From Pachyseris speciosa (Eukaryota > Cnidaria > Anthozoa > Scleractinia > Pachyseridae), in assembly GCA_016490735.1 (NCBI GenBank), contig JAEMWC010001602.1, forward strand, positions 1 through 64,000: a DNA stretch of 64,000 nt, given 5' to 3'. The notes beneath the pieces were generated by a model. The model searched no databases. It was given only the letters and a program-made list of their open reading frames with translations, and had not been told where the DNA came from. Position 1 is the stretch's first letter. The number at the start of each line of letters is the position of its first letter. Below, in pieces: positions 1-11,200 of the stretch. A program made the position numbers and the translations under genes.

Positions 1-1890
1 CATTATTAAATACATCAAGGCGAAAAATATACCGGGACTTCTTCAGTTCCAAAAAGTTTGCAAAAGCTTTCGACACACTAGAATGGTCTTTTTTTTTTTT
101 TTCATAGAACCCTGATGTACTTCGGCTTTGGCCCACAAATTTTAAAATAGATTAACGTTTTTACGTTGACATAGAAAGCTGTATTTTAAATAATGGTGGG
201 CGAGCAATTTTTTTAAACTTAGTCGAGGAGTTCGACAGGGATGTCCTCTGTCGCCTTACCGTAATGGCAAATGCGTTTCGCAGATATAATAAAAATAGAG
301 GAATAACTATAAATAATAATGAAATCAAGATCAGCCAATATGCAGATGACACCACACTTACAGTATACGGCTCGGAACAATGAATCTTTAAGGCTATTAG
401 ATCTGGCCTTAGGCGTGGGTCGCACTTGGCAATTTTGCGAGAATTTGTTTACCTTGCAGTAAACCTCTGTCATTGGGGGACATTGCCAAGTGCGAACCCA
501 AGTTTTCCGATCGGAAAAAACTTTGAAAATCGGCAAAAACATCAAAAACTCGAGCTAAACAATAGGAATCATAGCGACAACTGTCAACGCTTGTCATTGA
601 AACGTGATAAATTCGAAACACGGTCAATTTGAACAAAACTGCGGGAATTTTCAGACCTTCGCGCTCTCGTTATGGACGAGGAGGCTATTACTATTCTTCA
701 CCAAAGCGAGCAAGATACGCGAAATTGACCAGGCATAGGGTGATCAAGCTATTCTTCGTGGAAGTCGATTTCTTCCTTTTATCATGGCCGCAGTTAAAAT
801 CGTCAGACATTCGTTTGTCCATCTTTCATACATCACGCGAAACGCAATGGTTATCAGCACTGCTTCAACGGCTAGCATAATCATTTCGCTTTACACGACC
901 GCGCTATCGTGTCTTACGAAACACGTGGGTTAACATAAGCTAATTGCTGATATCTGGGATTTGGTCTACTTCGGTTCTCAACACTGCTCCATGTGTCAAA
1001 ACAAAGACAGTGGGCTCCCACTAGTGCGACTCTCCTCCGTTTGACTAAAAGTTTTCTCTTCGGGTGGCGGTTTCGAGTTTTCGTGGTTTTTTAGCCGGCA
1101 AAGATAAAAACGTTTTCCCAGTGCGACCCATGCCTTAGCAAGACGGAGGCCATGTGGATTGGCTCAAGAAGAAAATGTGACCTAAAAATTTGTCAGGAAA
1201 AAAATATTTTAAATGGCCGAAAGAAAAAAAGTGAAAGTACTCGGGGTGTGGTTTGCAACAAATCCCAATGTAACAGTTTTCCCACAACTACAGAGATAAA
1301 GTGAAAAAAGAGGAGAGGGTGTTGGACTGATGTTGGGGAAATCGTGGTGTTAAAAAACTCTCGTGGTAACAATTAGTATATATTTCTTGCTCCCTTTCAA
1401 ACAGATTATGAGGCGATCAAAGTGCTTAACGCAACCTTTTTCAAATTTCTTTGGAAAAAAAAGGATATAAAAGCGGAGGCAAGGCGTTACTATACTGGGA
1501 AATCTTAATAAAAAGACATGCAAGATTTAATTATTACAACTGATCCCTTTGTTAAAAAGAAATTCTTGAAATCTAGTTGACACCTTATGTCACCCACCTT
1601 TATGGTACAACTCACTGATAGACTTGGTAACAGGCCTGTTTTTTACAAGGACTGGATCTCAGGGTATAAACAAAGTCGCAGACCTTAATGGATGATTCTT
1701 TTCAAATTTTTTATCACTGAATGCTTTCCAAGACAAAACGTGGCTTGTAGGTATGCCCTTTAAATTTTTTGGAATGATCTCGGCAATCAAATGTTTACGT
1801 AGGCAGATCGGGAAACACAGGCTGGGTGTGAAAGCATATCTTTTGAATTTCTAGAAACCCCAAACATCATCCAGACTTGTTTATAAGAAA
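1..1890 (+). mobile_element. L1-like LINE ORF2 fragment (reverse transcriptase and C-terminus), decayed
   Basis: Discontinuous plus-strand frames spell a non-LTR retrotransposon reverse transcriptase. At 5-95 there is an IKAKNIPGLL-like stretch followed by a KAFDTLEW-like motif. At about 215-300 comes an LSRGVRQGCPLSPY-like motif with indels, and at 325-350 the catalytic SQYADDTTL. After an insertion at 408-1138 the frame resumes with KTEAMWIGS and VKVLGVWFATNPN (1140-1255). FFKFLWKKKD (about 1435-1465) and a DRLGNRPVFYKDWISG-like block (about 1620-1665) belong to the region after the reverse transcriptase in L1-like elements. Many stops and frameshifts make it dead. The 5' part lies outside the window and the 3' end, near 1890-1990, is not sharply defined. 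Confidence 0.8.
408..1138. mobile_element. Short inverted-repeat element inserted in the LINE
   Basis: The LINE frame stops after the SQYADDTTL region and resumes at KTEAMWIG. The intervening 731 bp begins CTTAGGCGTGGGTCGCACTT and ends with the near-complement (reverse complement starts CTAAGGCATGGGTCGCACTG). No ORF in it resembles a transposase, so it is called a MITE. About a dozen LINE codons expected between the two flanks are missing, and no clean target duplication is visible. Confidence 0.6.
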
Positions 1891-2051
1891 GCTTGTTTGA
1901 AATAAAAGCGACGACCGAAATTAAGCCACGAAAAATGGCTCAAAGAAACAAATTTGAGCTATTTTTTCTCTTCCAGTCGTCGTCTTGATATCTCAAGTAG
2001 CAGCATGCTTTTTGTACTCTTGAAATATATTCGCATAGCGACCAACAGCAG

Positions 2052-2222
2052 TTATATACTTGCATTGATATCCACAGACTGAATTGATGAAATCTCACGC
2101 TTCAGGTCAAATGTGAATTGCTTATCGGCTCCCATATAAGATTCCATAATTAAAATTGCATCTTGAATCTTCTTGTAAGTGCTTCTATACCGCGAAACCA
2201 AATCATCTAGTGAAGGAGGCAT
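2052..2222 (-). CDS. Small ORF of unknown function (56 aa)
   Basis: An ATG-to-stop frame on the minus strand beginning MPPSLDDLVSRYRSTYKKIQ and ending in a TAA. It is hydrophilic, with a helical-looking lysine- and glutamate-rich middle. In another frame just downstream (about 1985-2055) a peptide KYITAVGRYANIFQEYKKHA continues in similar style, suggesting a longer frame broken by a one-base shift. I do not recognise the family. It may be a decayed coding fragment or a transposon accessory ORF. Confidence 0.3.
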   Translation of the reverse strand: MPPSLDDLVSRYRSTYKKIQDAILIMESYMGADKQFTFDLKREISSIQSVDINASI

Positions 2223-3054
2223 TTTCTTCGTTGTTATTTACCAGAATGTATTTTTAGTAGAAAATATATCAGATGGGTAATTTATGGGTAAAAATTCTGA
2301 TTGCTAATAGTCAGCCCTGCATTCATATTAGTTATTCATATCCAGTTTCCGAAAACTGAATAACAAAGTTGAACCCTGCACTTCAAAACATTCGCCACAA
2401 AAAAAAATTAATAAATGAAAAAAAAAAAAAAATAATAATAAAGCTCCTCCGCCGCAGATTGTAATGGTAGCCACGAGGGTCATTGGAAATAACTAGGCGG
2501 CCTCTTTTTGAGAACCGAAAACAAACCGCTGTTTCGAATCCCCATGGATTGCTGTTTTTGTGAATGCCACCGACATTCGGTTTCCTTTCTTTTTTTTTTT
2601 TTTTAATCCAACTTTGATGAGCTGGGACTATCTTTGGGTCCCAGAACACAGGAAAACATACTACTGTCTTGTTATTTTAACATAGGATTACAAGGTTTTG
2701 GAAATGTACTCTAGCTTTACGCCCTTTAATGCAAATCGCGTAATTTTTCTCTTTGATAATGCCATTGTATACATCACGAAGGTCCCTGAGCTAATCTGAA
2801 ACGAAAGGTCTCGACAATTTCACAGGAAAGCAAATGCGCTTGCGTCATTAAAGAAGTACATTGGTCTTCAGATTTACGGATTGATGAATACCTCCTTCCT
2901 CTCCTTCCCAGCTTCTTATGTATAGAACGTCATTTTTCTCGCCTGCTAAAATTTAACGGGTGTTGCACCATACTCACAGAAACCCGTGAATTGCTTTTCT
3001 AATGGTACTCATGGCTTCGGTATTGCTTGTGGGCACGTACGCACGACGACGACG

Positions 3055-3087
<33 letters not shown>

Positions 3088-3834
3088 CAGAATAATCCAA
3101 CATGGCGGCGATGGAGGCCACATTTCAGCTGACCAGCTAGTTTAAAGCATAGATCTTTGATATTGGACCTCCATGTTATGGTCAACTGAAGCCTGTCAAA
3201 AGAAGGTATCCTCACCAGTATCACGTGACCATAACGCGGGCTTAAGTTGAGAGATCATCGAGGGCAGCTGCTTTTTTTAAGTTGACCGCTGACTAGGTAC
3301 TGGTTTTGATTGGATCGCAGCCTCAAGCCAGGTTAACGGGCTTAAAAACCAAAACGAGGCAAACTTTTTTCTCGTGCTTTCCGCGGCTCTCAGTCGCGCG
3401 CAAAAAAACGCCGATTAAATGCATGTGCATGTTTTCGCTCCTAATTTGAGTAATTCTCGAGATGTTTTTTTGTTTCAACAGATAAGAATGATCGTTTGGA
3501 TGTTTAAAAAACAGCGAAATGTTTTGGTTGACTTTAATAATTTTATCGTGGACCGTTATGCGAGGGATAAGCCATGTGTGGTTTCCCAAGCGCTGTCTTC
3601 GTTATAAATGGATGATGTTTTGTCCCTGGGAATCTTTATTTGAAGAAGCTTGCTCGGTGAACATGGGAAGTTACAGTAAAGGTATCAAGGCACTTCTGGG
3701 TTTTGTGTCTGCTTAGCCATGCAAGTCAAGCAACGATTTTGTGTGAAATGGCGCTATTATGCTGGTCTGTGTTCCGAGTGATTGCTACATAACTGACTAA
3801 ACTATCAGGTTCGTAGCCGTATATGCTTGTCTTT
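2223..3834. other. Intergenic stretch with no recognised gene
   Basis: A-rich and T-rich homopolymer runs (about 2398-2445 and 2588-2605), an AATAAT-type stretch near 3060-3100 and otherwise low-complexity AT-rich DNA. The frames here are short and show no domain I recognise. Confidence 0.5.
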
Positions 3835-4085
3835 TGTACAGACATTTTATGTCACATTTCTCAACAATTTTTCTAACTTTTTACGAGATATTTTTGTTAC
3901 TTGTCTTTTCTGCACCATCTCCAAGAATCACCGAAGAAACATAAGCTTGCGCATCTTGTAATGTATTGTCTACAGACATTTGTATGGAAATTGCTCAGCA
4001 AGTTTTCTAGTTTACTACGAGATATGTTTGTTACTTGCCTTATTTGTCCGCCATCACCAAAAATATCCATGTTTATGATCGGCTT
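3835..4085. repeat. Two-unit tandem duplication, about 135 bp per unit
   Basis: The block TACAGACATTT...ACGAGATAT.TTTGTTACTTG...CCATC.CCAA appears twice, at about 3835-3945 and 3970-4075, roughly 75-80 percent alike by eye. Neither copy carries a convincing coding frame. Confidence 0.45.
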
Positions 4086-4254
4086 TGAATTCCTTTACCC
4101 TTTCATCGTAGTTTGGACTCAAGAATATTTGATTGCTTCTTTTCCAATCGTTTGGTATCGAATAGTTCACCTGGATCGTAAAGCTCCTCGTTTTCCCTGC
4201 TGCTGCTGCTGCTAAAAATTTTTTGGACAAAATTTGCCCAAGGATATTTTATTT

Positions 4255-4535
4255 GCTGGGTGAAAAAGAAATATATGGTCGGACATTGGAATTGTAGTAT
4301 CACTTTGATCCAAGTGTGAACACAGGTAGCTATGTATATAAAAAAATAATTTCAGAGTTGTCAAAAAGTGCTGGCGACCGGCGATATTGTTGGCTACTTT
4401 GATAGTTGCGTCGGCTACAATATTCTTCAGTAGAGCAAAAACGGGAAAATAGGGCGTTTTTTACCTTTCAAACCAAGAATGGAGTGCCTCGCATTGTGGA
4501 ATTATGAAAAAGAAAAGAAAACACAACAGAGGTAA
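4255..4535 (-). repeat. Dispersed repeat R, minus-strand copy
   Basis: Read on the minus strand this matches 52200-52490, sharing a tract about CCAATGTCCGACCATATATTTC, CACACTTGG.TCAAAGTGAT, the CACCGG/CCGG core and a CGCCCTATTTT block. A third partial copy lies at 54134-54280. No coding capacity is apparent, so it is a dispersed non-autonomous repeat of unknown class. Confidence 0.6.
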
Positions 4536-4819
4536 AGGATCCAAAGTGTTGTTGTTTTGTTTTTAAATTGATTTGGACTGAGTGTAATCTGATACACGTC
4601 GCCGGCTAGCCGCAGCTTGAGAGTGATGTCGATAAAGATTGACAATTGTAGCTGGATGTTTCACAAGTGCAGTAATTTGGGGCTTAAATCACCTAGGATT
4701 GGTATTCAAAATCAAGCGCGTAGAGTATACGATGGCACCAATAGGTATAATCCTCGAAATGGATATTGATGTCATGGTATTGATGTGATGTTCTTTGCTG
4801 TCACTTTTTCTACCTCTCT

Positions 4820-5389
4820 CAATGGAGGGTAATAATTTCCAATTGAAACTGCTTTCCCTGAATGTCAGAGGTATTCGCACCTTTGAAAACAGAAAATGCA
4901 TTTTTAATTGGCTGGGAAAACAAAATGCAGATATCTATTTTCTTCAGGAAACCTATAGCACGGATGAGTTAGAGAACTATTGGAGGAAACAGTGGATAGG
5001 AGACTTGTTTTTTTGCTCATGGAACGTCGCATAGCAAAGGTACTCATATTTTGATCAGAGAGGGTTTATATTTTCTAATTAGATCAGTACAAAGAGATGA
5101 AATGGCAACTTTCATTATGTTAGATGCCTTGATCCAGGATTCTCCTTTTCTGATGGAGAAATTCAATTTCGGACCATCCTTTATAACTTGGATTACTACC
5201 TTTTACTCTGATATATCTAGCAGTGTAATTTATAACGGTTTCGTGACTCAGCCCTTCAAACTCTCCCGAGGGGTTCGTCAAGGTGATCCTCTCTCTCCTT
5301 ATCTTTATATTCTTACCAGAAACACTAGCCATCAATATCAGAAATTGTACAAAAATAAAAGGAATCAAAATTGACAACCAAGAATATAA
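4820..5389 (+). mobile_element. L1-like LINE, 5' half (endonuclease start plus part of reverse transcriptase)
   Basis: At 4810-5030 the frame reads LLSLNVRGIRTFENRK...ADIYFLQETYS, the start of an APE-type endonuclease. It continues through a frameshift as GTHILIREGL and IQDSPFL to about 5150. It then jumps to reverse transcriptase sequence, KFNFGPSFITWI and LSRGVRQGDPLSPYLYIL (about 5157-5315). The rest of the endonuclease and the start of the RT are deleted at about 5155. After another frameshift it reads PETLAINIRNC...KGIKIDNQEYK up to 5389, where the DNA element begins. The frame continues at 13675 with LVIFADDLTVF, so these are halves of one LINE. Confidence 0.85.
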
Positions 5390-5840
5390 GAGCGGTTTGC
5401 TGTAAGGACCGACTATTAGGGTATGCAATATAGAAAAAAGCGATTTTCCCAAACTTTGCCAAACTAAAGGATTTTGCGCATGGCGGCAGCCTAAATCAAC
5501 GCCGAAACTGGAAATTTTCCGAAACCTCTTGTTTATATATATTGAGAGCGTTCATGAAAAGATTAACCCAGGGAGTCAAAATATCTTATTTCCTTTGGTT
5601 AGTAACGGTGTTAAATTTAAATAAAAGATAAACTTCAATTTTTGACGGAATTTTAAAATTCACGTCCTGCAACGGACATTACGACAACCGAATTTAGGCA
5701 ATATTCAACGCTCAAAAAAGCACTCTGGTGCATGGCTTTACCCAACAAAACTATACTTCGTTAAAAAAAATCATTTCAGCATATTAGTTGAAAAAAAAAT
5801 TGGGGTAAATAAAACGGTGAATTCTGAGAGCATTTTCAAA
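5390..5840 (+). repeat. Left terminal inverted repeat, outer part
   Basis: Matches the reverse complement of about 13180-13674. Shared landmarks are AGCGATTTTCCCAAACTTTG, TTTCCGAAACCT, AATTTTTGACGGAATTTTAA, GAATATTGCC (inverted) and GAATTCTGAGAGCATTTTCA. It lacks about 80 bp near 5470 present on the right. It is cut at 5840 by the nested insertion. Confidence 0.8.
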
Positions 5841-5856
5841 GAGAGTAAAGTATCAA

Positions 5857-5946
5857 TGAGTCATGAGTCATGAGTCATGAGTCATGAGTCATGAGTCAAT
5901 GAGTCAATGAGTCATGAGTCAATGAGTCATGAGTCAATGAGTCATA
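5857..5946. repeat. ATGAGTC heptamer-type tandem repeat
   Basis: About a dozen head-to-tail copies of ATGAGTC, some with an extra A, at the left end of the nested insertion. Three degenerate complementary copies lie at 7265-7290 by the other end, so the repeat seems to be part of the element's termini. Confidence 0.8.
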
Positions 5947-6304
5947 TTTAGAATTTTCATTTTTTTTTAAATGTGCAATTACTACAACAGAAAACCAGTT
6001 AATTTACATACTCTCCTTCTCCCAGTGTCATCCGACCTCTTTCAATTGTTGGTCCATCTTCTCAGCAGAAAGGGGGGTGGCGAAAGGGAGAAGAAGAAAA
6101 CGTCATTTGTCTCCCTTCACCTCTGCTTGCCCCAGCTTTGTGCTGCCAAAAAGCGGACAACTCCTCCCTGCAGAAAACCCTATAAAAATGCTTGCTATAC
6201 AGGCTAGGTGATAGCTCACAACATGCTAAGCGTGTCCAGTGTCACAGATATGCAAATATTTAATCTGTAGAACATGCTTAACCTTTTGTTTCAAGAAGTG
6301 TGTT

Positions 6305-7050
6305 TAGGCTAGTTTACAGTGACATAACCATGAGCATAAACAGTGTAAACCGGGAATGACATAAGCATAAGCATGAGCATAACCATAAGGAAATGCAATA
6401 TTTTCCATTTTCCGGCTTATGCTTTAATATGTTTATGCTTATGTTATGCGCGTTAACATTATTTACAAGTGTGTAAACGCATAAGCCCAAGCACAATGAA
6501 ACAGCCGTTTTTGGTGCCAGGCGAAATTCAAATTCTGTCAACTATCATGGCGGCTGAAACTGCTCTTTAACACTACACGAGAAACTCGCAACTATTCCTG
6601 CCTCTACGAATAATCCTCAGATAATTTAAAGGATGCAAACAAGAAAAGGCTTTACTGGAATTATGTTGCAGAAGCGGCTGGTGTTAGTAGTGGTAAGTGG
6701 ACATTATTTTATGTGAATATTATTATAAACTCTGGAAATTTCGGGTGCTTCTGCATGTACCGGAGCATATAGGCACCGGAGCATATTGTTGTTACTATTG
6801 TTTTGGGGTTTTGTGATAGGCGTTTCTATGGAGCTCTGGTACATGCAGAAGCTACCGGAAATTTTCTTCTTCTTCGGAGCAGCAACAGGAGAAGAAGTTC
6901 CTCTTCATCCGCCATTTAGGAAACGTTCTAGAGCTCATTGCGCTTGCGTGTGTCACTTTTCTTATGCTTATGTAACAAGTGTAAACATCGTTATGCTTAT
7001 GCTTTCCTTTATGCTTTAATATGCTTACCTCACCGTGTAAACCAACCTTA
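6305..7050. mobile_element. MITE-like inverted-repeat element inside the nested insertion
   Basis: The left side has GGCTAGTTTACAGTGAC and the right side GTGTAAACCAACCTTA, imperfect inverses of each other. Sub-terminal CATAAGCATAAGC-type motifs are mirrored by TATGCTTATGCTT. A second, tighter palindrome inside pairs about 6737-6770 with 6831-6866 around GTACATGCAGAAGC. No coding capacity. Confidence 0.5.
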
Positions 7051-7301
7051 CGTCCAATGTAACACGCTAAAACACTGAAGAACGCACTTGAATGATAACA
7101 GAATCAACAGCACTCCTACCTCAGTTTCTAGATGAGCAAATCATTGCAAATTATTTCACTTACCATTCCTCCCTATTGTCCGCTATGCTTTTCTCCAAGG
7201 ACAAGGACGTGACGCAAAAATGTCCGCGATTTAGAAGGATTTCTGTGAAAATCTGCTGACCATAACTCATAGACTCATACGACTCATAAATCATGGGACC
7301 T

Positions 7302-7512
7302 CATTTTCAAAAAAGGTCAGTTGAGTAATATGAGCGACCTTTAACCTTTCCTGTGAATGGGACATCAACAAACGGCAGCTCTTAACATGTTATTTTCGTT
7401 CACCGGAATACGTTTCTCGTCGCTATAGTTTGCTTTACTATCATGTTTTAAGTAGAAGAAGGTAGACTTTTGAATTTGGAGGCATCTACTCGCAATGTTA
7501 AGCAACGCAAGG
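7302..7512 (+). repeat. Left terminal inverted repeat, inner part
   Basis: Continues the left repeat after the nested insertion. It matches the reverse complement of about 12957-13175, sharing ATGAGCGACCTTT, GGCAGCTCTTAACATGTTAT, TTTCGTTCACC and GAATTTGGAGGC. The match ends at about 7512 (CAACGCA). Confidence 0.75.
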
Positions 7513-8296
7513 GTATATTTTGAAATTTGACTTAACAATTGACGGTTACAATAAGCTTATGTAAGTCGCCGAATTTTACATTAAAAGCCCGTTTCTTACA
7601 ATGGCTGTATTAACAGCGAAGTTAAATTCAATTTACTGAATGCTTAGAAAATATTCCTTACCTCAGGCAGTTTTCCCTGGGTGGAAACCACAGAGATTTA
7701 GCAAACTCATAGGGAGAGCGCCGAACCATGTCGCATATACTAAGTGTGAGTCACGACTTCGACGATGTAACGCAATATCAACAAGTTTTCGACAAACAAA
7801 AAAAAAAAAACACCTCCATAGATCAATTTAATAATCGGATATTTCCCTGGCAAGAAACCACCGTAGTTTTAGTAAACTCAGAACGAGAGCCCCGAGCCGG
7901 CATTTCGCACGTGATCAGTTGTCAATATGTTGATGTTATGTAACACTTCAGCGAAACCACGGGGTCCACATAAGTTACCGAAGGGACAGAAGTAAGTTTT
8001 GCTGTACCGTGAAAAGACATGCGAGTATTTTGGTGTGTGTAAAGACGGGTTCCACGGAAGGTGCAAGGGGAGTACATTTCTGAATTAGGGGAGCTTATCA
8101 AGGGATGTGGCTCCCGGGGGAGGGGGGGGGGGGTACTAAAGAAAATTAATACGGGTAGGCTAATTTTGTGGCTATAGAACGATTACTTTGGTGTAAAATC
8201 TCTCCTTAGTGCCTAGATCACAATTTTATAGGTTTAGTAATAAGTGTTTCAGCAACTGTCCAACTATTGTAGCAGAAATTCAAATCAACAGTTTCA
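7513..8296. other. Non-coding interior of the large transposon
   Basis: Lies between the left inverted repeat and the 3' end of the transposon gene. It contains a diverged tandem pair (about 7665-7790 and 7840-7965, sharing TTTCCCTGG..GAAACCAC..AG and a GAGAGCCCCGA/GAGAGCGCCGA block) and a poly-G run near 8120-8132. No gene is recognised. Confidence 0.45.
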
Positions 8297-11200
8297 TTAA
8301 TCTAGATCTAGCGACAAATCATGATCATTGTCTTCATCTTCTTCCACATAAAGGTCGACGTTCTCATCCGGTTGGTTTGTGCATTCTGCGAGACGACACA
8401 AGTCGCTGCATTTTAGGCCAGTAAGGATGCACTCGCAAGTATTTTTCTCGCATGAATTCTTGCAGTTGCAAGCCATAAGCTCGATAACGGCTCTTGGGAC
8501 GGGCAGCCCACTCATCCAATCTATCTCAAGCCACTGACCGCTTCCCGAACCCCAGTCTTTTTCCAACTGGACTTGGCACTTCATCATTGAGAGGGCAATT
8601 CTTCCACATAGCAGTCTGATAATTAGCGCGTTAGCAGTGCTTTTGAAAGCAGTCCCTGCATGTTGGTAACTGGTGTGATTCTACTTCACCCTTCTTCGCA
8701 CAGCATACGGCATATCGGCACTCATTTACATCCTGTATCCCTTTATTAGCGTGATACAGGGCACACACAAACAATTACAATTGTTTGCAGAGCTCTGGGG
8801 AAACCGACCAATCTTCTTCAAGATTGTGATCAATGCTTTGGAACTCTTTGTTCTTACACATCAGTTTCAAACATCAATGCCTGCAAATGCATTTACTGAG
8901 TCACAGCCTGTAAAAGCATGTAATCCTGGAAGGGCCCTGCATGCATCCTCTCCAATTGCGTTAGATATCTTTCCTATATCTATGTATCTTGCAAGGTGCT
9001 GCGATACACATCGCTGGTAAACTGGGACTGTGATCGATTGCGTGAATGCAACACAGAGAATGCGCGTATCTGCATCCTCAAAAGAGACAACGATAGCCTT
9101 AAAAGGTGGTTTGGACTCATGCTTGGCGTGAAGAAGGAGACGGGTATCTGCTTCCTCTTGCTCCTATCGAAAGTTCTTCTACTTCTTGGACACTTTGTGT
9201 AGTTAGCTTATAGCATAGATTGCCGCATGTGACGTAAAGTTCCTTGCCGCGTAGTTTTGCGCGACTAGACGGTTTACTCCAGTGGTCAACGATGAACTTG
9301 ATCAAGCTGTTCTTATTTTGGCCATTCTGTAAGAAGTTCCTGAATTGTTTAATCCTTTGCCCTGCTGCAAGCTCTTGTACGTTATTGAGTCTCCTTGACC
9401 TCTCTGTTCTCTTTCCACTGACTTAATTGAAAGATTCATGTAAACATCAAACACAACATCTATACGAGTGCTGCTACCTCCCTCTCGTAAAACTCTTGCC
9501 AGTGCCATGTCAACAATCTCACCGAAGCAAAAATGGTCTACTCTCAACTTCTGAATGAGTGCCATACCATCAATTAAGTACACAGTTGGAATAGGTATCT
9601 GCTCCATAGGTTGAACAAGCTTCTCCAGCTCCCTGCCAAGCTGCGCTTTATTTTGTCTTGCGCGGTAATCCATTGCTTGAAGCCAAGGAGGATGGGAGGG
9701 GAGCCAAAACATGCTCTAGAACATCCTTCATGCGCAACTGGCGACTTTCGGCGATTAATATCATTCGGGCAAATAAATTCCTATCTGCTCGAAGAATCAT
9801 CTCATCGCCCTTGCTCTTAGCTACCCTCTTTGTTTTTGACAGGTGGGTGCAGGTTTTCAATCCTGCTTCAATTCTTTACAGTGGTGTGAAACGTCACTAT
9901 TTGCTTCGCAGACTCGAAACGTTCTCTCTTGAAGTCTTGATATGCTGTCTCACCGACTAGATATGCTCTGGCCAAGTCCCGCGCAATTTCTGGCGAAACA
10001 CAGCGCTCGTGGAAAGGCTCGCTTGGGGCTGGTCAGCATCGGCAAATGGGTTTATCCAGTTGAAAAGCAATAGTTCGACCATTGCTTGCACATTTTTCTC
10101 GTCTTTTATTATTCGTGACTTCTGTAGGTCAGCATGATCATTGTTTCCTTGAGCATAGCCCACCATCTCTCGTAGATGACGAAGAAACGAAGTCCTGATT
10201 TACTCCTGTTTTTCACCTTACCATGTTACCACCAATAGCGTAGCTTCATTTTCTTTATATAAACTATACACAACCCACAATTCCTCGATTCGCTCCGACG
10301 AAGGGCTAACGCTCGAAATGGCAGCTGATCGAATCCCTGTATGGTGGTCAATTTACGTTATCAACTCCGTTGATAAACCAAATTTTCGTGTTTCGCTCCC
10401 CCAGCGACGCAGCACCACAGTTCCTTTAGAAACTAATCCCCTTTATTCATCTGTCTTTGTTTATTGTCTCCTCGACTGTCTGGTCTACGGGTATCCGCCC
10501 AAAGGGATTGGCAGAGCTCATTTAAAGAGAATCCCCCTGCCCCCATGAAGGCATGCACTTCCGGGTGCTCCTTTGGTATATATACCTCGCGTAATTAATA
10601 TTGTCATAGGCGAAACACCACGGCATCATTTGACGAACGCATGCGAGGTACAACAGCCAGTCCCCCTTCCGTGACGCGCGAATCATGCTCAACATCAACT
10701 ATACAAGGTCAATGTATGACACCCAGAATGCGGATAGCGGCCCGTTAGAATTACGCAGGTGATCCAGATATTCTTGCGAGCGTTTGAATAGAAGCTTGAA
10801 TGGCTGGCTTTCCATAACTTGATCATGCCTTTCTTTGTTCATGTTTTCTGCAAGTGTCCCGATGTCTTCTATTGCTTTCTTGATCTGTTCAGTGTCTTGA
10901 GTGTGATGGTTGTTGATCCACGACAATTATCCCTCTCATGCCATTCGCATGAAAGCTTCATAGCAAAGCTTGTGGAAACGTACCGCTCTGTTGTATCCTC
11001 GGCCTTCCATCATGGCAGATACCGACCCTTCAGCTACTACACCTGATTCGATACAGAGATCTTTGAGCCCAGCATCCTGAAATCTCTTACCCAGGATGGA
11101 GAGGAGTGTGCACAAGGTGTGGAATGTGCCAAGGCGAAGCACTATTGGCTTGTATAGGTTCACATCCTTTGATTTGATTTCGAGCGCCTTGCAATAGATA

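Larger units (their letters stand above)
5841..7301. mobile_element. Nested insertion with exact 10-bp target duplication (MULE-like)
   Basis: CATTTTCAAA occurs at 5831-5840 and again at 7302-7311. Only one copy is present in the uninterrupted inverted repeat on the right side, so this is an exact 10-bp target duplication around a 1461-bp insertion. A 9-11 bp duplication is the habit of Mutator-like elements. The left end carries ATGAGTC tandem repeats and the right end their complement (GACTCAT, 7265-7290), so the ends are loosely inverted. No transposase frame is visible. A smaller hairpin-like element (about 6305-7050) lies inside. Confidence 0.7.
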
